This document shows positions 1-9,858 of a stretch of 64,000 bases of DNA, piece by piece. The translations under genes were made by a program, and so were the position numbers. Under the pieces are notes generated by a model that did not search any database, was not told the origin of the DNA, and was given only the letters and a program-made list of their open reading frames with translations. Source of the DNA: Micropterix aruncella (taxonomy: Eukaryota > Arthropoda > Insecta > Lepidoptera > Micropterigidae); the NCBI GenBank assembly GCA_944548615.1, contig OX155965.1, positions 25,162,946-25,226,945 on the forward strand, read 5' to 3'. Position 1 is the first letter of the stretch; each line of letters begins with the position of its first letter.

Positions 1-240
1 ACTGATCCTTGAGCGGAACCTTGGTTTACAATTACCCTGTCACTGTATGTGTTACAGATTTTGACAACACAGTTAGAGCGATTGCTCAGATAAGCGATTT
101 TTGCACCAATTCAAATCCACATTAAAGCCTTTTTTCGTTTCAGATTTTCCTTTAAACAATATACGCCGCCGCGATACGCAGGTATGACTTCATCGACCAG
201 TTGCCCGATTGTGTTTCCTGTGTACGAAACAAAAATATGG
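1..240 (-). pseudogene. Possible R1-like non-LTR reverse transcriptase scrap at window edge
   Basis: Read on the minus strand, the last bases before the window edge encode VNQGSAQGSV. This resembles the conserved RT motif (G-x-A/P-QGS-V/I-LGP) that precedes the catalytic YADD block, and the GxAQGS form is typical of R1-clade elements in insects. Upstream on the same strand the frame is interrupted by stops, so this is at most a decayed fragment that continues beyond base 1. The call rests on one short motif and could be chance. Confidence 0.3.
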
Positions 241-270
241 GCCAACTTTAGCAGATATCTTGCAGAGTAT

Positions 271-296
271 ACAATACAATACAATACAATACAATC
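271..296. repeat. (ACAAT)5 microsatellite
   Basis: Five tandem ACAAT units. On the minus strand they read ATTGT and sit exactly where the 3' tail of the upstream non-LTR fragment should be, so they are probably that element's simple-repeat tail. Confidence 0.85.
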
Positions 297-655
297 AACT
301 ACTCCAGTAGATAGGCATTCCTACACTTGGATGCGTCACAAAATTAAATGCTAAAAATTTAATTATTAAAAACATAACTATCGTGATAGTTGTCATCGCT
401 GTAATATTATATTCAATATTACCTATATACAAATAATCAAAATATACTAATGTGATTTAAGAGTCAAGGAGAATAATATATTAAAATATAAATGCAAATT
501 CTATGTAGAATAATCAAAAAATATATATTTTATTGTCAATCCAGCAATAATGCTTTCGTATTTTTTTTAAAAATGAATAGATGTTTAATAAATTATATGA
601 AAATTAGAATGTCAGCTATCATAATACCGTTATGTTTAAAACTTTACGCATTTCA

Positions 656-1597
656 TTAATCATCAACATGGAAAATAGACTCAGAATTTTCAAACTCCCT
701 TATACCATAAATTGGGTTTCTTACCAAATTATTTATGATTATCTTTTTAAATTGGACCTCTCCGAGGCTTTTCATTTGCTCTGGAATCTTATTATAGAAC
801 GACAAATTTTGATGAATAAAACTGTATCGCACTTTGCTAAGTCGCTGTCGGTTTATGTGGAGATTGGATTTATTCCTCGTATCGTGATGATGAAAATCAC
901 TATTCACCGGAGCTTCTGTTAGGTGTCTACGAGCGTACATAATATTTTGGTAGATGTAAGAAGAAAATAGTCATTATTCCTGATTTTACAAATAGCGGCT
1001 TACAAGAACTTCTCGGTGAGACTCTATATAAACTGCGTACCGCTCTTTTCTGGAGGAGAAAAATTCTTTTTGAGTTTGGTGCCATTCCCCAAAACAGTAG
1101 GCCATACGTTATTAGAGAGTGGAAATATGCAAAATAGACGGATTTAGCTGCTTCAAAACCGCATAAACTTCTTATCTTTCTAATGGCGAATATGGCACTG
1201 CACAATTTTTTACTGAGATCATTTAAGTGATCAGACCATTGTAATTTTTGATCAATTTCTAAACCGAGAAATTTCGTGGAGGAGACATTTTCTAGTTGGT
1301 CAGACCCAAAGTATACGTCTATTTCATTATAATCAGACGGCCGCAAAGAGAAGCATATTGATTTTGATTTATTTACGTTAAGTGACAATTTATTAACTTG
1401 GAACCATATACTAAGCCTATCTATTGTTTCTTTTATTCTTTGGGCCAAAGTGTCTTTATTTTTATCGCTAAAAAGAAGTGAAGTATCATCGGCGAATAAA
1501 ATGATTTCATCATCCACGGATTTCAGGCACTCTGGGATGTCATTAATATAGACGAGGAAGAGAAAAGGTCCAAGTATCGATCCTTGAGGAACACCTT
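656..1597 (-). pseudogene. Reverse transcriptase, C-terminal half, frameshifted
   Basis: Seen directly: RT motif B (GVPQGSILGP) at about 1597-1568, then a YIND block, FADD (catalytic aspartates) around 1495-1484, a KFLGLEID block, and a thumb segment (ITYGLLFWG). Near 935 the frame shifts, and the C-terminal segment continues in another frame with HHHDTRNK and FYNKIPEQ, a pattern common to the ends of Jockey/CR1 ORF2 proteins. The endonuclease domain and the first RT motifs are missing, so the copy cannot encode an active enzyme. Family known: ORF2 makes the element's cDNA at the target site. Remnants with a similar HDTRNK ending occur at 25.2-25.8 kb. Confidence 0.8.
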
Positions 1598-1740
1598 ATA
1601 TTTTTCAGACTTACACCTTTTCAGACTTATACCTATATTTTTCAGACTTACATTGTGAAAATTGCCCTACACCCTGTACGCCCAAACACCCTGTACACAT
1701 GTATACATACACAAGGTGAGTTTTAATTAACCGGCGTCCT
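1598..1740. repeat. Short degenerate direct repeats
   Basis: Three copies of a TTTTCAGACTTA-type unit lie between about 1605 and 1650, followed by two copies of ACACCCTGTAC near 1670-1700. There is no coding signal. The stretch separates the truncated RT from the first foldback element. Confidence 0.6.
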
Positions 1741-1742
1741 TA

Positions 1743-2016
1743 AATCTGGGGTGAATCTGTACGAGCAAATAAGCAATTGCTGGTAGAAAAATTGTGAAAA
1801 AAATTAAAAAAAAAACAAAAAAAGAACTTTACTTTGATTATAAGTTAGACAAGCATTGAGCGCGCTGCGCCATCCAGCGGTAGGTAAAATAAAGCGAATA
1901 AACAATATTCGCAATATTCTACCTAAAGCTAGATGGCGCAGCATGCTGTAAGTGTTTTTATTTTATATAGTTTTATATTAACAGTTGCTTATTTGCTCGT
2001 ACTGATTCCCCTACTT
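1743..2016. mobile_element. Foldback MITE, copy 1
   Basis: The segment 1748-1776 recurs in inverted form at 1985-2011 (core TACGAGCAAATAAGCAA). The centre is itself palindromic: a stretch containing GCGCTGCGCCATC and GGTAGGTAAAAT is mirrored by ACCTAAAGCTAGATGGCGCAGC. A second diverged copy lies at 2578-2892. No transposase is encoded, so this is a non-autonomous element of unknown superfamily. Confidence 0.75.
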
Positions 2017-2100
2017 CAAATATGCCAGTTAACTATAGTTGAAATTATTGTGACATATTACAAAGCTTAGCCCGTTTAGGAGCACCTTATCCCGGTGTAT

Positions 2101-2452
2101 TTATTTGGAAAGTAAAAGAGTTGATAAGCGTTTGAAGCCTTTTTCTTTTGGAACAGCACTGCACTTTCGAGGATTGTTGTCACTAAACACTACCGCTCGG
2201 GAAGATGAATTGTGGGTCAAGGTCGAGACTACACGCACCATGTCGTCGAGGGTCATAAGCAAGGTCGCAGAGTTCAGGATCCCGCCGGACGAGTCAGACG
2301 CAGCGATCGTGAGCTGCTCTGCCGCGCGGTCGCGTTTACTAACGACAGTCCGAAACGCCGCCCAAACAAACGCATCGCTGCAACGATCACGTTGCATCAC
2401 ACATCCAACAATGCGTCCTAGGACCCAGGGTAAAAAAACTGAGAAAACCTGA
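2101..2452. other. GC-rich open segment, unassigned
   Basis: A GC-rich stretch between two copies of the same foldback element is open on both strands (plus 2105-2452, minus 2400-2101). The plus frame shows some GC3 preference between 2200 and 2340, but neither frame carries a motif or clear splice sites that I recognise. It may be a captured genomic segment, a host exon remnant, or chance. Confidence 0.25.
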
Positions 2453-2577
2453 TCTGCATCATTATAACCTCTAATAAGTATCGATTTAACTGTTTAATAC
2501 AATATTTTGTTTGAATATACAGGTTGAGTTTTTAATTATTGACAATCATTTTAATTATTGATTGACATTGACATCAG

Positions 2578-2892
2578 TAGGTGAACCTACGACAAAAAAA
2601 AATAAAAAAAAAACAAAAAAATGTTTTCTTGAAAAGATTTTTTTTTTGTTAAATTTGAAAATCTTATTTATTGCAGAAAAGATTGAGATTCTTTAAGCGC
2701 GCTGCGCTATCGAGCGGCAGGTAAAATATCGCTAATAAACAATATTACCAATATTTCACCTACCTACCGCTAAATAGCGCATCGTGGTCAAAGCATTTCA
2801 TACTATTAAAAAAAAACAATTAAAAAAAACGAAAAGTTTTTCTCAAAAATTGTTATCAAAAGTTGCTAAGTTCGTCATACTGATTCACCCAG
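2578..2892. mobile_element. Foldback MITE, copy 2
   Basis: Same palindromic core as copy 1: GCGCTGCGCTATC, AGGTAAAATATCGC and the mirrored ACCGCTAAATAGCGC. Matching diverged ends are GGTGAACCTACGAC on the left and GTCATACTGATTCACC on the right. A/T homopolymer runs flank the core on both sides. Confidence 0.7.
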
Positions 2893-2944
2893 TTCGCCTA
2901 AATTTAACTACCTTCAAGGTATAAGACACTATGTTTTTAGTAAC

Positions 2945-2987
2945 GCGACCATAGTGTCCCTTAGACTCTAAGGGACACTATGGTCGC
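2945..2987. repeat. Perfect 21-bp-arm palindrome
   Basis: Bases 2945-2965 and 2967-2987 are exact reverse complements separated by one base. The arm begins GCGACCATAGTG. Such a sequence can extrude a cruciform or fold into a near loop-less hairpin. Confidence 0.95.
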
Positions 2988-3059
2988 TTAGAGCATCCTG
3001 TTCATTTTTTGATGCTCTCAATGCAATAGACGATTTTTGATATGTACTGTAAGATTAAA

Positions 3060-4085
3060 GCAATGGCATGTGCTGCCCTTTCGAGCTTTAGGGCACAGAT
3101 ACACACAGTAGTTTCTCTTATAACAAAATTGAAATCGAAGCGATGTCACGAGTCCTAACGGCTAGCAAAAATGTTGTACGATTACTAGACATTGTATCAC
3201 AAGCGTTATCCGCGCCGACTGTGCGACGAAATTCGCATATGAACGTCACATGGCCGTCCCTACGCAGTCGCAGATATTCAAACGATCGAGAAATGTAACC
3301 CCCCCCCCCCTCCTCATCTGCGCGTAGCGCCGACTGCAAGCGTTCGCTGTAGCGTATACCTCAGCTCACTTTCCTCGCACCTATCCCGCAATACATTGCC
3401 ACTCAAGAGTGCGGGTACAATTCGAACTCGGTATACGAACTCGGTATACCGCGAGCGAGAGAGACGGAAAGACTTTTTATGATGCGCATCCAGTGAAAGT
3501 CACGTCGCGCGTCACGACATTGCATTAGTGTGAGTACTGTGAACGTGCCAGCTCTTGCTGCGGGACCTGTACTGTGGTTGGGGGTGATGCTGCGAAATAG
3601 AGAGTAATGCGTGTGTGCGGCGGTAACCTTCCACTACCAACGCGCTCGCTCACGAGATCGCTCGGCTCGATATTGAATAGAACACAATCTATCCAAGAAT
3701 GACGTTTCAATAAGAAAGACATCGACGCTGCTGCGAAAACGTTTCCGCCACGGAAGCGCACGTAAAATATCCACCCCCCCCCCCTTTCTAAGAGGTGAAA
3801 GCGGAGATCGAGACCCTTACCGGTGATGACGTAGGCGAAATTGTGCGCAAAGAACTAACCCACGAAGTGCCACTGCAAGACGCTGCGTAAAGCGCAGCGA
3901 CATAATTCGCACCAGCGCCGTCAGCTGTTGCTATGTGCGTTATTTATAAGCGCGAGTGAATAAGCGAGTACGCGGAACATTCTCTCTGCGAGAAGCGTCG
4001 GAGATGTTTGCTGGGTGAGAGCATTTGAATACAAATATTTTGTTTCGATCGCCGGCAGCGTAGATTCCGCGGACTAAGGCATAAC
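3060..4085. other. GC- and CpG-rich unique DNA, possible promoter-proximal region
   Basis: The composition differs from the AT-rich surroundings: many CpG dinucleotides, poly-C runs at about 3299-3310 and 3773-3784, and a TATTTATAAG sequence near 3950 followed by GC-rich DNA. Open frames on the minus strand (3118-3339, 3525-3761) lack third-position bias and recognisable motifs. Its position next to a probable exon makes a regulatory or first-exon region plausible, but nothing proves it. Confidence 0.35.
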
Positions 4086-4091
4086 ACTCAC

Positions 4092-4260
4092 TCTGGATTT
4101 GGCATCAGGTGAGGTGCGATCCTGGAAGCGTCGCTCCCCGCCCATCGGCCTCACGATGCTCAGCACGGTGTAGAAGACGTCCGAGTCCGTGGGATCCGTG
4201 CTGTACCGGTCTCGGGACTTTCGCTGCATACCGATGCGGGTCGCCCTCGATTCGACCAAC
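4092..4260 (-). CDS. Probable coding exon of unrecognised gene
   Basis: On the minus strand the frame encodes a segment including GMQRKSRDRYSTD and FYTVLSIVRPMGGERRF. Most codons in this frame end in G or C, unlike the surrounding AT-rich DNA and unlike the alternative frames, which is strong evidence for selection on coding. The exon ends at codon boundary AGA followed by GTGAGT, a good splice donor at 4091-4086. The 5' boundary is uncertain: an AG lies just before 4260 (CCAAATAG), but its pyrimidine tract is weak, and the ATG of GMQRK could instead start the protein. I do not recognise the family. It lies on the same strand as the ASPP exon at 18.3 kb and downstream of it, but the phases do not join directly, so membership of the same gene is not established. 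Confidence 0.5.
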
Positions 4261-4429
4261 CTATTTGGCACGTGAAAACTGTCGCCGCACTCAGCAACTG
4301 AACAACGCACCTCGTATATTTCGGATTTCGGATTTAAAAAGTCTAGTCTATCCTATTCTAAAGTCCATGGTGATATCCGGAAGATTTTTAATCTAGAGGA
4401 CTTTATAGACCTCCTTAATATAACTAATC

Positions 4430-4462
4430 CGCTCATTTATATAACTAGTCCGCTCATTCAGC
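4430..4462. repeat. Two short direct repeats (TATAACTA-TCCGCTCATT)
   Basis: TATAACTAATCCGCTCATT is followed at once by TATAACTAGTCCGCTCATT, with one mismatch. A third partial CCGCTCAT-like unit occurs downstream. Confidence 0.7.
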
Positions 4463-4498
4463 CTGTTCGCTCATGTTACCCTGCTAAATCTAAACTTG

Positions 4499-4836
4499 GG
4501 AGCAATGAATCCGGATCACCAACATAAACCCTAATATCTCGGAAAATAAGGATGCTAGCTTATTCTAATCAAACGTATTTTATATACTATTTAATACTAC
4601 TTTTTTGGTTTCTGTACTGTAATGTCATCAACAAGGCTAAAAATAAAATAAATGGATTTTTGAAAATCGAAATACGAATTCACTACATTTGTTTTTGCTT
4701 TTGTTCTGTTCAATACAATTTATAAGAAGCGTTCCTGGTGTTCAATATTCATTATTAATGCAGTAAATTGAATGACCTAGCATTCCTAGTTTCCGAGATA
4801 TTAAAGTTTATGTTATGGACCCGAATTCATTTCTTT
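4499..4836. mobile_element. MITE with ~57-bp terminal inverted repeats
   Basis: The left end (about 4503-4560, containing CTCGGAAAATAAGGATGCTAG) is mirrored at about 4779-4836 (CTAGCATTCCTAGTTTCCGAG), with roughly one mismatch in five. The interior is AT-rich and non-coding. Length and structure suit a non-autonomous DNA element. No target-site duplication was resolved. Confidence 0.65.
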
Positions 4837-4924
4837 CGAGTGTGTATATTAATATTATTGTGTCAATTAGAAAGAAATGGATCGTTTAGACAAACATAAC
4901 GATACTATAATCCTCACATGGGAT

Positions 4925-5285
4925 TTTAAGTAGACTTACAGGTTAATCACAGAAATAAAAGGCAATGTCCTGGCTGACTGACTCATTCATCAACGCCGAG
5001 CCGAAACTACTTGGGCTAGGGACTAAAAACTTTGCTGGAACTTTCCCTTGGATTCAGAAGAGTGACAAGAAAGCATTTTTCAAAAGTTTACCACTAACAG
5101 GGTGACACGGGGGGGGGGGGGGTTGACGTTTTAGCCAGTCGAATGCATATCTCCGTAGTGGATTAAGATACGACTTCGAAATCCAGGGCAATTATTCGTC
5201 TTCGAAAATAAGGAAACAAGTACTCAAGAGTTATTTGAATATCAACTAATACGAGAATAAAATAGGGGTTGATATAGTTTTTAAA
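4925..5285 (+). repeat. Dispersed repeat, copy 1 (CAACGCCGAGCCGAAACTAC family)
   Basis: Shares collinear blocks with 7430-7745: AGACTTACAG, GGCAATGTCC, ACTCATTC-AACGCCGAGCCGAAACTAC, a long poly-G run followed by TTGA, and CCGTAGTGGATTAAGATA. The poly-G run (about 5109-5122) is part of the repeat. No coding potential was found; the class is unknown. Confidence 0.8.
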
Positions 5286-5853
5286 TTCTATCATTCACAA
5301 TTTTAAATAAAATTGTGGCTGTACGATTTCACTTGGAAATCTATCCGAGTGGATATAGATACGGTGGTTATAGTGGATATAGATACGCAGGACTTATATT
5401 ACTAATTGGCCGTGCCCGGCGAGAAAATTGCCACCATGGACTTCAAAACAACACAATTTGCGAGCAGAATTCACTTCCAAGAATCGTTTCAAACAAAAAA
5501 TGCAAATGCATAGCACAATCACTGCACTGCCTGCGGCCGATGACGGCTTCAATTAGACTGTGCCCTCAAAGTAACTCTGCCTCCGCTCCGAACTGCTCAA
5601 ATACCGATTTCGTGACTAAGCCCAATAAAAAAATAATGACAGTGCATCTTTTTTGCGAGCGCCAGCATTTTTCATGTAAAACGGGCATTTTTATGGTCAC
5701 ATTACATTACTTCCGCATTTGTATCGAGAGACGGTTGAAGCACGAACGACCCCGATCTGTGGCGACAGCCCTCCGAAGCGAGTCTTGTAATATTGTAGCC
5801 GGCTATTATAACAAGCCGTGCATAGAATTAGCAACATCGGGATAACCATCAAC
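5286..5853. other. Open but unassigned region before zinc fingers
   Basis: A plus-strand frame is open from about 5315 to 5845 but carries no domain I recognise. Two GGATATAGATACG units (about 5353 and 5379) form a small tandem repeat. Codon use is not strongly biased. It might be flanking or intronic sequence of the zinc-finger fragment. Confidence 0.3.
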
Positions 5854-6087
5854 ATCAATACACACTTTTCTGCCGTTCATTTGAAATTAAAGAAATTTGT
5901 GTGTGGCGAATGTGATCGAGCTTACTCACAGCTAGATCATCTAAAGTTACATTTAGACAGGGTTCACAGAAAATTGAAGAGATTTGCATGTGGTGATTGC
6001 GATCGTGCTTTTACATCGAAAGGAGATTTGAAAGGGCATATCGACTACATTCATACAACACTGAAGAAATTTGCATACATACATATT
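5854..6087 (+). pseudogene. C2H2 zinc-finger fragment cut by a transposon
   Basis: Two tandem C2H2 fingers are visible: FVCGECDRAYSQL..H..H and FACGDCDRAFTSK..L..H..H. They are joined by short linkers (LKRF), and the end of an earlier finger (HFSAVH) lies upstream. A third finger begins (LKKFA) but the reading frame then runs into the left inverted repeat of the element at 6089-6850, and its last codons and the TGA stop come from that element. Zinc fingers of this type usually bind DNA. Here the array is incomplete, and whether a functional gene lies around it cannot be judged. An upstream in-frame ATG at 5818 exists but is not convincing as a start. Confidence 0.65.
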
Positions 6088-6088
6088 A

Positions 6089-6850
6089 CTGCCGTCGTAA
6101 ATGAAAACACAGTAACTTGAAAAAAGACGTTTTGAGAAAAACGCGGTCAAAGTTCAGTTGTTAAATATTTGTTTTCATGAACAAAAGTAATCAATATAGA
6201 TTATTTCTTTTAATCTTTAATGTTAAAAAATAGTTAGAACTTCAATTCTGCATAAAAATATATATTAAAATACAATTGTTGAACTAATTAAATTAGATAT
6301 TGTGTTTTAAATTAGGAAAATAATTTGATAAATCTTATATTTTTAAGCTATAACACCGTAACTGAGTGGTTACTGTGTTATAGGTAAATTTTACCCATTA
6401 CTGTATTCTAACCATGTAAAATAGATATACATTTTATAATAAATAAAAAACTGCAGGCACCGTAAACACAGTAATTGAGATACTGTGATTAATTCGTGTA
6501 CCTATTAATAAATTAACTTTTAACAAAATTTTACCTAAAACTACAGTATCCGAAGAAGCCGTGTTGTAACCAAACAAAAATATTTCTTAAATGTTTATAG
6601 GTATTAAAAAAGATCACAGTAAATAATAGGGTTACTGTATTATAACTGAAAAAATTATACATACTGTGTTTTTTATTAAAAATATTCAGTTTTTTTTAAA
6701 TACCGTGTTTTATCTAAGGTATCTCGTTAACTATCCATCGACAGATAAACCGAAAAATTTGCCTTATAGTACTCCAACTCGTGTTTTTAAAGAACCAAAC
6801 TTGTAAAAACACAGTAAATGAAGTTACTGTGTTTTCATTTACGACGGCAG
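6089..6850. mobile_element. 762-bp DNA element with perfect 30-bp TIRs and ATTA duplication
   Basis: Bases 6089-6118 (starting CTGCCGTCGTAAATG) are the exact reverse complement of 6821-6850. ATTA occurs immediately outside both ends (6085-6088 and 6851-6854), giving a 4-bp target-site duplication. The AT-rich interior contains many ACAGTAA/TTACTGT motifs in both orientations (for example near 6370, 6465-6490, 6545, 6620-6645, 6660 and 6810), which look like repeated subterminal binding sites. No ORF of useful size is present, so it is non-autonomous. Perfect TIRs suggest recent movement. Superfamily not assigned. Confidence 0.85.
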
Positions 6851-6854
6851 ATTA

Positions 6855-7317
6855 GATGACTGACTGCTTAAGTTCATGGCCGATTTTCATAGAAAAATTT
6901 AGATCGGGCTATCATAATTGAATGCGTATACAAACTTTCTTGTCTGTGCTCTTAACCGTGGAAGAGTAACCTCGTCGGAGCTGATCCTGGGTTATCCGGT
7001 CATGCTCACCATAAAAATGCATCATCATCGGAATTGGACCAACAAGTAAAATTTAAACTTCATAAGATAATAGGAAGTGGTTCTAATTCAGCTTGCAAGA
7101 TTTGACATAACTTAACAAACATTGCAAGGTAAATAAAAGCTTGTAAAATACGCAATACGCGGTTTGAGTTTGGTCTAGTAGGTAAATAGATCGACTAAGA
7201 ACATTAATCGATTAGCTCCTCGCACCTTTCGCTGGCTCGCGGAGATATCGGATGTCGTGACGTTAGTGATTTCGCGTGGTTTCGAAGATGACGGAGACGA
7301 CACAAAAAGCAGGAAGA
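6855..7317. other. Non-coding stretch
   Basis: Mixed-composition DNA without a convincing reading frame or repeat match inside the window. Confidence 0.4.
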
Positions 7318-7915
7318 GCGGTTTGCGATTTATTAAATTGTATTTATCAGTTTCTTAATTGATTTTACAGAGAAAAGTATTTAATTAAGTCTATATATAG
7401 TTAAGTTATGGACTTGGGTCATTAAGCGAAGTCACAAGGGATTTTAACGCCAGACTTACAGATTACTTGCATAAATGAAAGGCAATGCCCTTACTCACTG
7501 ACTGACTCATTCAACAACGCCGAGCCGAAACTACTGAGGACTGCAGGAAATTTCCTTTAGATTCATAAGGGTGGTAAGAAGAATTTTATGAGTCTACTCT
7601 AACATGTTGACATAGGGGGAGACGGGGGGGGGGGGGGTTGAGTTTTAGACAGTCAAATGCATATATCCGTAGTGGATTAAGATATGACTACGAAATCCAG
7701 GACAATTTCTTAAGGGAGTAAAATAGAGGATGATATTATTTAATGATAGGGCATGTTTTTTTACGAAGAGGACGAACAAAATTATTAAAATGTATTTATT
7801 AGTTTCTTAATTGATTTGATATTAATATTATTTATTTATATATTTTACAGGGAACAATATTTCGTTGTGATAGTATAGATAAGTTAATTACTTAGGCCAT
7901 TACGCGAAACTGCAA
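7318..7915 (+). repeat. Direct duplication (~435-bp offset) around a dispersed repeat
   Basis: The block at 7330-7430 (TTATTAAATTGTATTTATCAG, then TTTACAGAGAA, TAAGTTATGGACTTGGG, CATTAAGCGAA) recurs diverged at 7770-7910 (TTATTAAAATGTATTTATTAG, TTTACAGGGAA, TAGGCCATTACGCGAA). The GCCGAGCCGAAACTAC repeat copy lies between them at 7430-7745. This is either a tandem duplication or a longer repeat with internal duplication. Confidence 0.7.
7430..7745 (+). repeat. Dispersed repeat, copy 2 (CAACGCCGAGCCGAAACTAC family)
   Basis: Collinear with 4925-5285, including a poly-G run at about 7624-7638. Same orientation as copy 1. Confidence 0.8.
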
Positions 7916-8823
7916 CAATCCCAAACTATCCTTCTAGTCGCAATATCCAACTGGGACTAAATGACCTGCACCTTTACCATCAATATCGGCATTGAAGGTA
8001 AAAGTGAAAGTGAGGTAATCATGCATATTATTGTGACATTTTATGATCATATAAATACATATAATATACATGTTATTTTATCCACAAAAAATATATATGT
8101 ATACTGGTTTTATACGTAAATTAGAATAATAATAAATCAAAATTTCGAAGAAAAATCGATTGTACTTAATATAAATGTGGTGAATGAATAATATGATGAT
8201 TTTTTATGTTAAACCAGAATTGGTTTAATATTGAATCATCAGAGAATTCTGATGATCATGACTTTGTGTAGATCACTTTCGGTTCTGCTTCGACCCACTT
8301 TTTCCAGGAGTCACTTACTAATTTTAATTTTTAAAATCTGCACCTTTTTAATATGTTTTAACGCTTCAGCGAGTCCATTAAATATGCTTATCATTAATTC
8401 AATACGCTCCATACAAGTAGGAGAATATATTATTAGATCGATGAACACACATTTTACAGAAGACAGCACTCAGGTTCTTTACAAATATTGTTTTTGTTAA
8501 ACAATCTATTTACTTGCTGCACGGCTTGTGGTAACAGTCGTAGCATATCAAATGGTCCTACCCTACCTCACCTCTTGTCGCACAGTAGTTTCAATAGAGG
8601 AACCTCATTTACATGTGAAATGATATTGTGGCGCGACATGCAAAATGCTTATGTTTAAGCCCAGCTGATTTAACTTAATGGTCAATTTCTTTATTTATGG
8701 CTAATACGTCGTTTGTAATTTTGGTTTGTATTACTATTTCATTGTAGTTTTACAGCATAGCAGCATAAAAAAACCAAGACGATGCCATCTTATGTTAAAA
8801 ATTATTAATAACTAAAATACAAG
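7916..8823. other. AT-rich non-coding region
   Basis: No motif-bearing frame was seen. The open frame at 8231-8500 has AT-rich third positions and no recognisable domain. Confidence 0.5.
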
Positions 8824-9858
8824 CGGAGCTGCTATGGAATTCACCGACCGGAGTCGGACCCATCATATTACTATTATAGCTTTAATTGAAAGATCACATA
8901 TGTTTCTACAACGTTATTTAAACGTGAAAACCTTTAATTGGCTCTCTGCTATGTTACTCCGGCATTGTTAAATTATAATTAGCTGTTGGTTTTCCTGAAA
9001 ATAAATACATAAATAAATAAATAAATAAATAAATTATTAGACTTCTGGGGGGTGAACGGTGGACATCGGAGAAAGCTGTCACGCCACAATTGTGAGCGTA
9101 CACCACACTCCCCCTTTGAAGCCATAGAATTTGACATGCGGAAATCTTGGTTTTCGATTTTTTCCTGCAAGGAGTTGATTATTTGCCTGGAGATATCAAG
9201 ATCTTTAAGGAGATTTGGCTGGCAGGCCACGAGTGCTAACTTCCACTGCGTGAAGACGTTCCGGGTGGAGCCGTTCCGGGTGACGTCATTTGCGGGATCA
9301 TGGTATTTATATAATTTGCACTCGTGGTTTATGGGAATTTTGTTTCCTATGGAACAGTTAATTCATAATAAGTTAATAATAAGTTAATTTATACAACAGT
9401 TAATAATAAGGACTATCTTCCGAGATAGGGAGTAAAGAGTTATACCTGGGCGGAGGGCTACGCATCCGAGACTTTCAAGAAATGTATACTGCTTGGAGTC
9501 CGACCTCTAAAACCCAATCTGAGCTTTTCTCGGTTATTGAGAAAGATTTTGTAGTGGAGTGTTTTCGGCCTTGGACCATCCCACAGAAAATGCATACGTG
9601 GTTTGGAGGGTACTATCAGACCCTTGTTTGCACGATCCACTGAGAGGCTAATTACCTTGCGAACAACAGCAACGACGTTGTCATGACGGTAAGCGTACCG
9701 TGCTTTGATCTTAGGCCGCCCTGCTGCCAGCTAGAATATGTATAAGCTGAGCAAGGGGTATTGATACAAAGGGCACATGAAGTATCCTTAGAACAGGTCC
9801 AACGAGCTAGGTTACTGGGGTCTGAAGGCGTACGCTGCACATAGAGCCGAATTATCAA
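8824..9858 (-). mobile_element. RLE-type non-LTR retrotransposon C-terminal fragment, copy A
   Basis: On the minus strand, reading down from 9858, there is a Cys-rich segment (CALC followed by more Cys) and then, in another frame, a KARYAYRHDN block. After that comes a region matching copies B (23.55 kb) and C (39.4 kb), with GARGLPAKSLFHLFKDLG-like coding around 9230-9165. Its 3' end near 8824-8880 contains GGTCGGTGAATTCCATAGCAGCTCC. A Cys/His motif followed by a PD-(D/E)XK-like endonuclease is the C-terminal layout of restriction-like-endonuclease LINEs (R2/R4/NeSL type). Frameshifts and a nested insertion at 8882-9036 make it dead. Confidence 0.6.
8882..9036 (+). mobile_element. Nested 3' end of a Jockey-type LINE
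   Basis: Contains the block AACGTGAAAACCTTTAATTGG, then AGCTGTTGGTTTTCCTGAA, then an (AAAT)n tail at about 9004-9033. The same 3' UTR blocks occur after the RT ORF at 26.6-27.6 kb, and at 40.96-41.2 and 54.5-54.8 kb. It interrupts copy A of the RLE-type element between TAATAAT and CTATAATAG. Confidence 0.75.

Larger units (their letters stand above)
270..1597 (-). mobile_element. 5'-truncated CR1/Jockey-type non-LTR retrotransposon with (ATTGT)n tail
   Basis: Minus-strand reading starts abruptly at about 1597 inside the RT domain (GVPQGSILGP), passes the catalytic FADD block near 1490 and the thumb region, and ends near 656. An A/T-rich 3' region follows and closes in five ATTGT units at 271-295. 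The coordinates fit a single insertion truncated at its 5' end, as expected from target-primed reverse transcription. Exact clade (CR1, Jockey or a relative) is inferred from motif style only. No target-site duplication was identified. Confidence 0.75.

Noticed and set aside
3950..4000. TATTTATAAG followed by GAACATTC/GAGAAGC, a possible TATA and heat-shock element pair
   Set aside because: Order (elements downstream of the TATA) and spacing do not fit a heat-shock promoter; no gene follows on the plus strand.
4495..7745. Composite transposon bounded by the two GCCGAGCCGAAACTAC repeats
   Set aside because: The repeats are ordinary dispersed copies in direct orientation with independent elements between them; no outer duplication was found.
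8231..8500. 89-codon plus-strand open frame
   Set aside because: AT-rich third positions, no motif, lies in non-coding AT-rich DNA.
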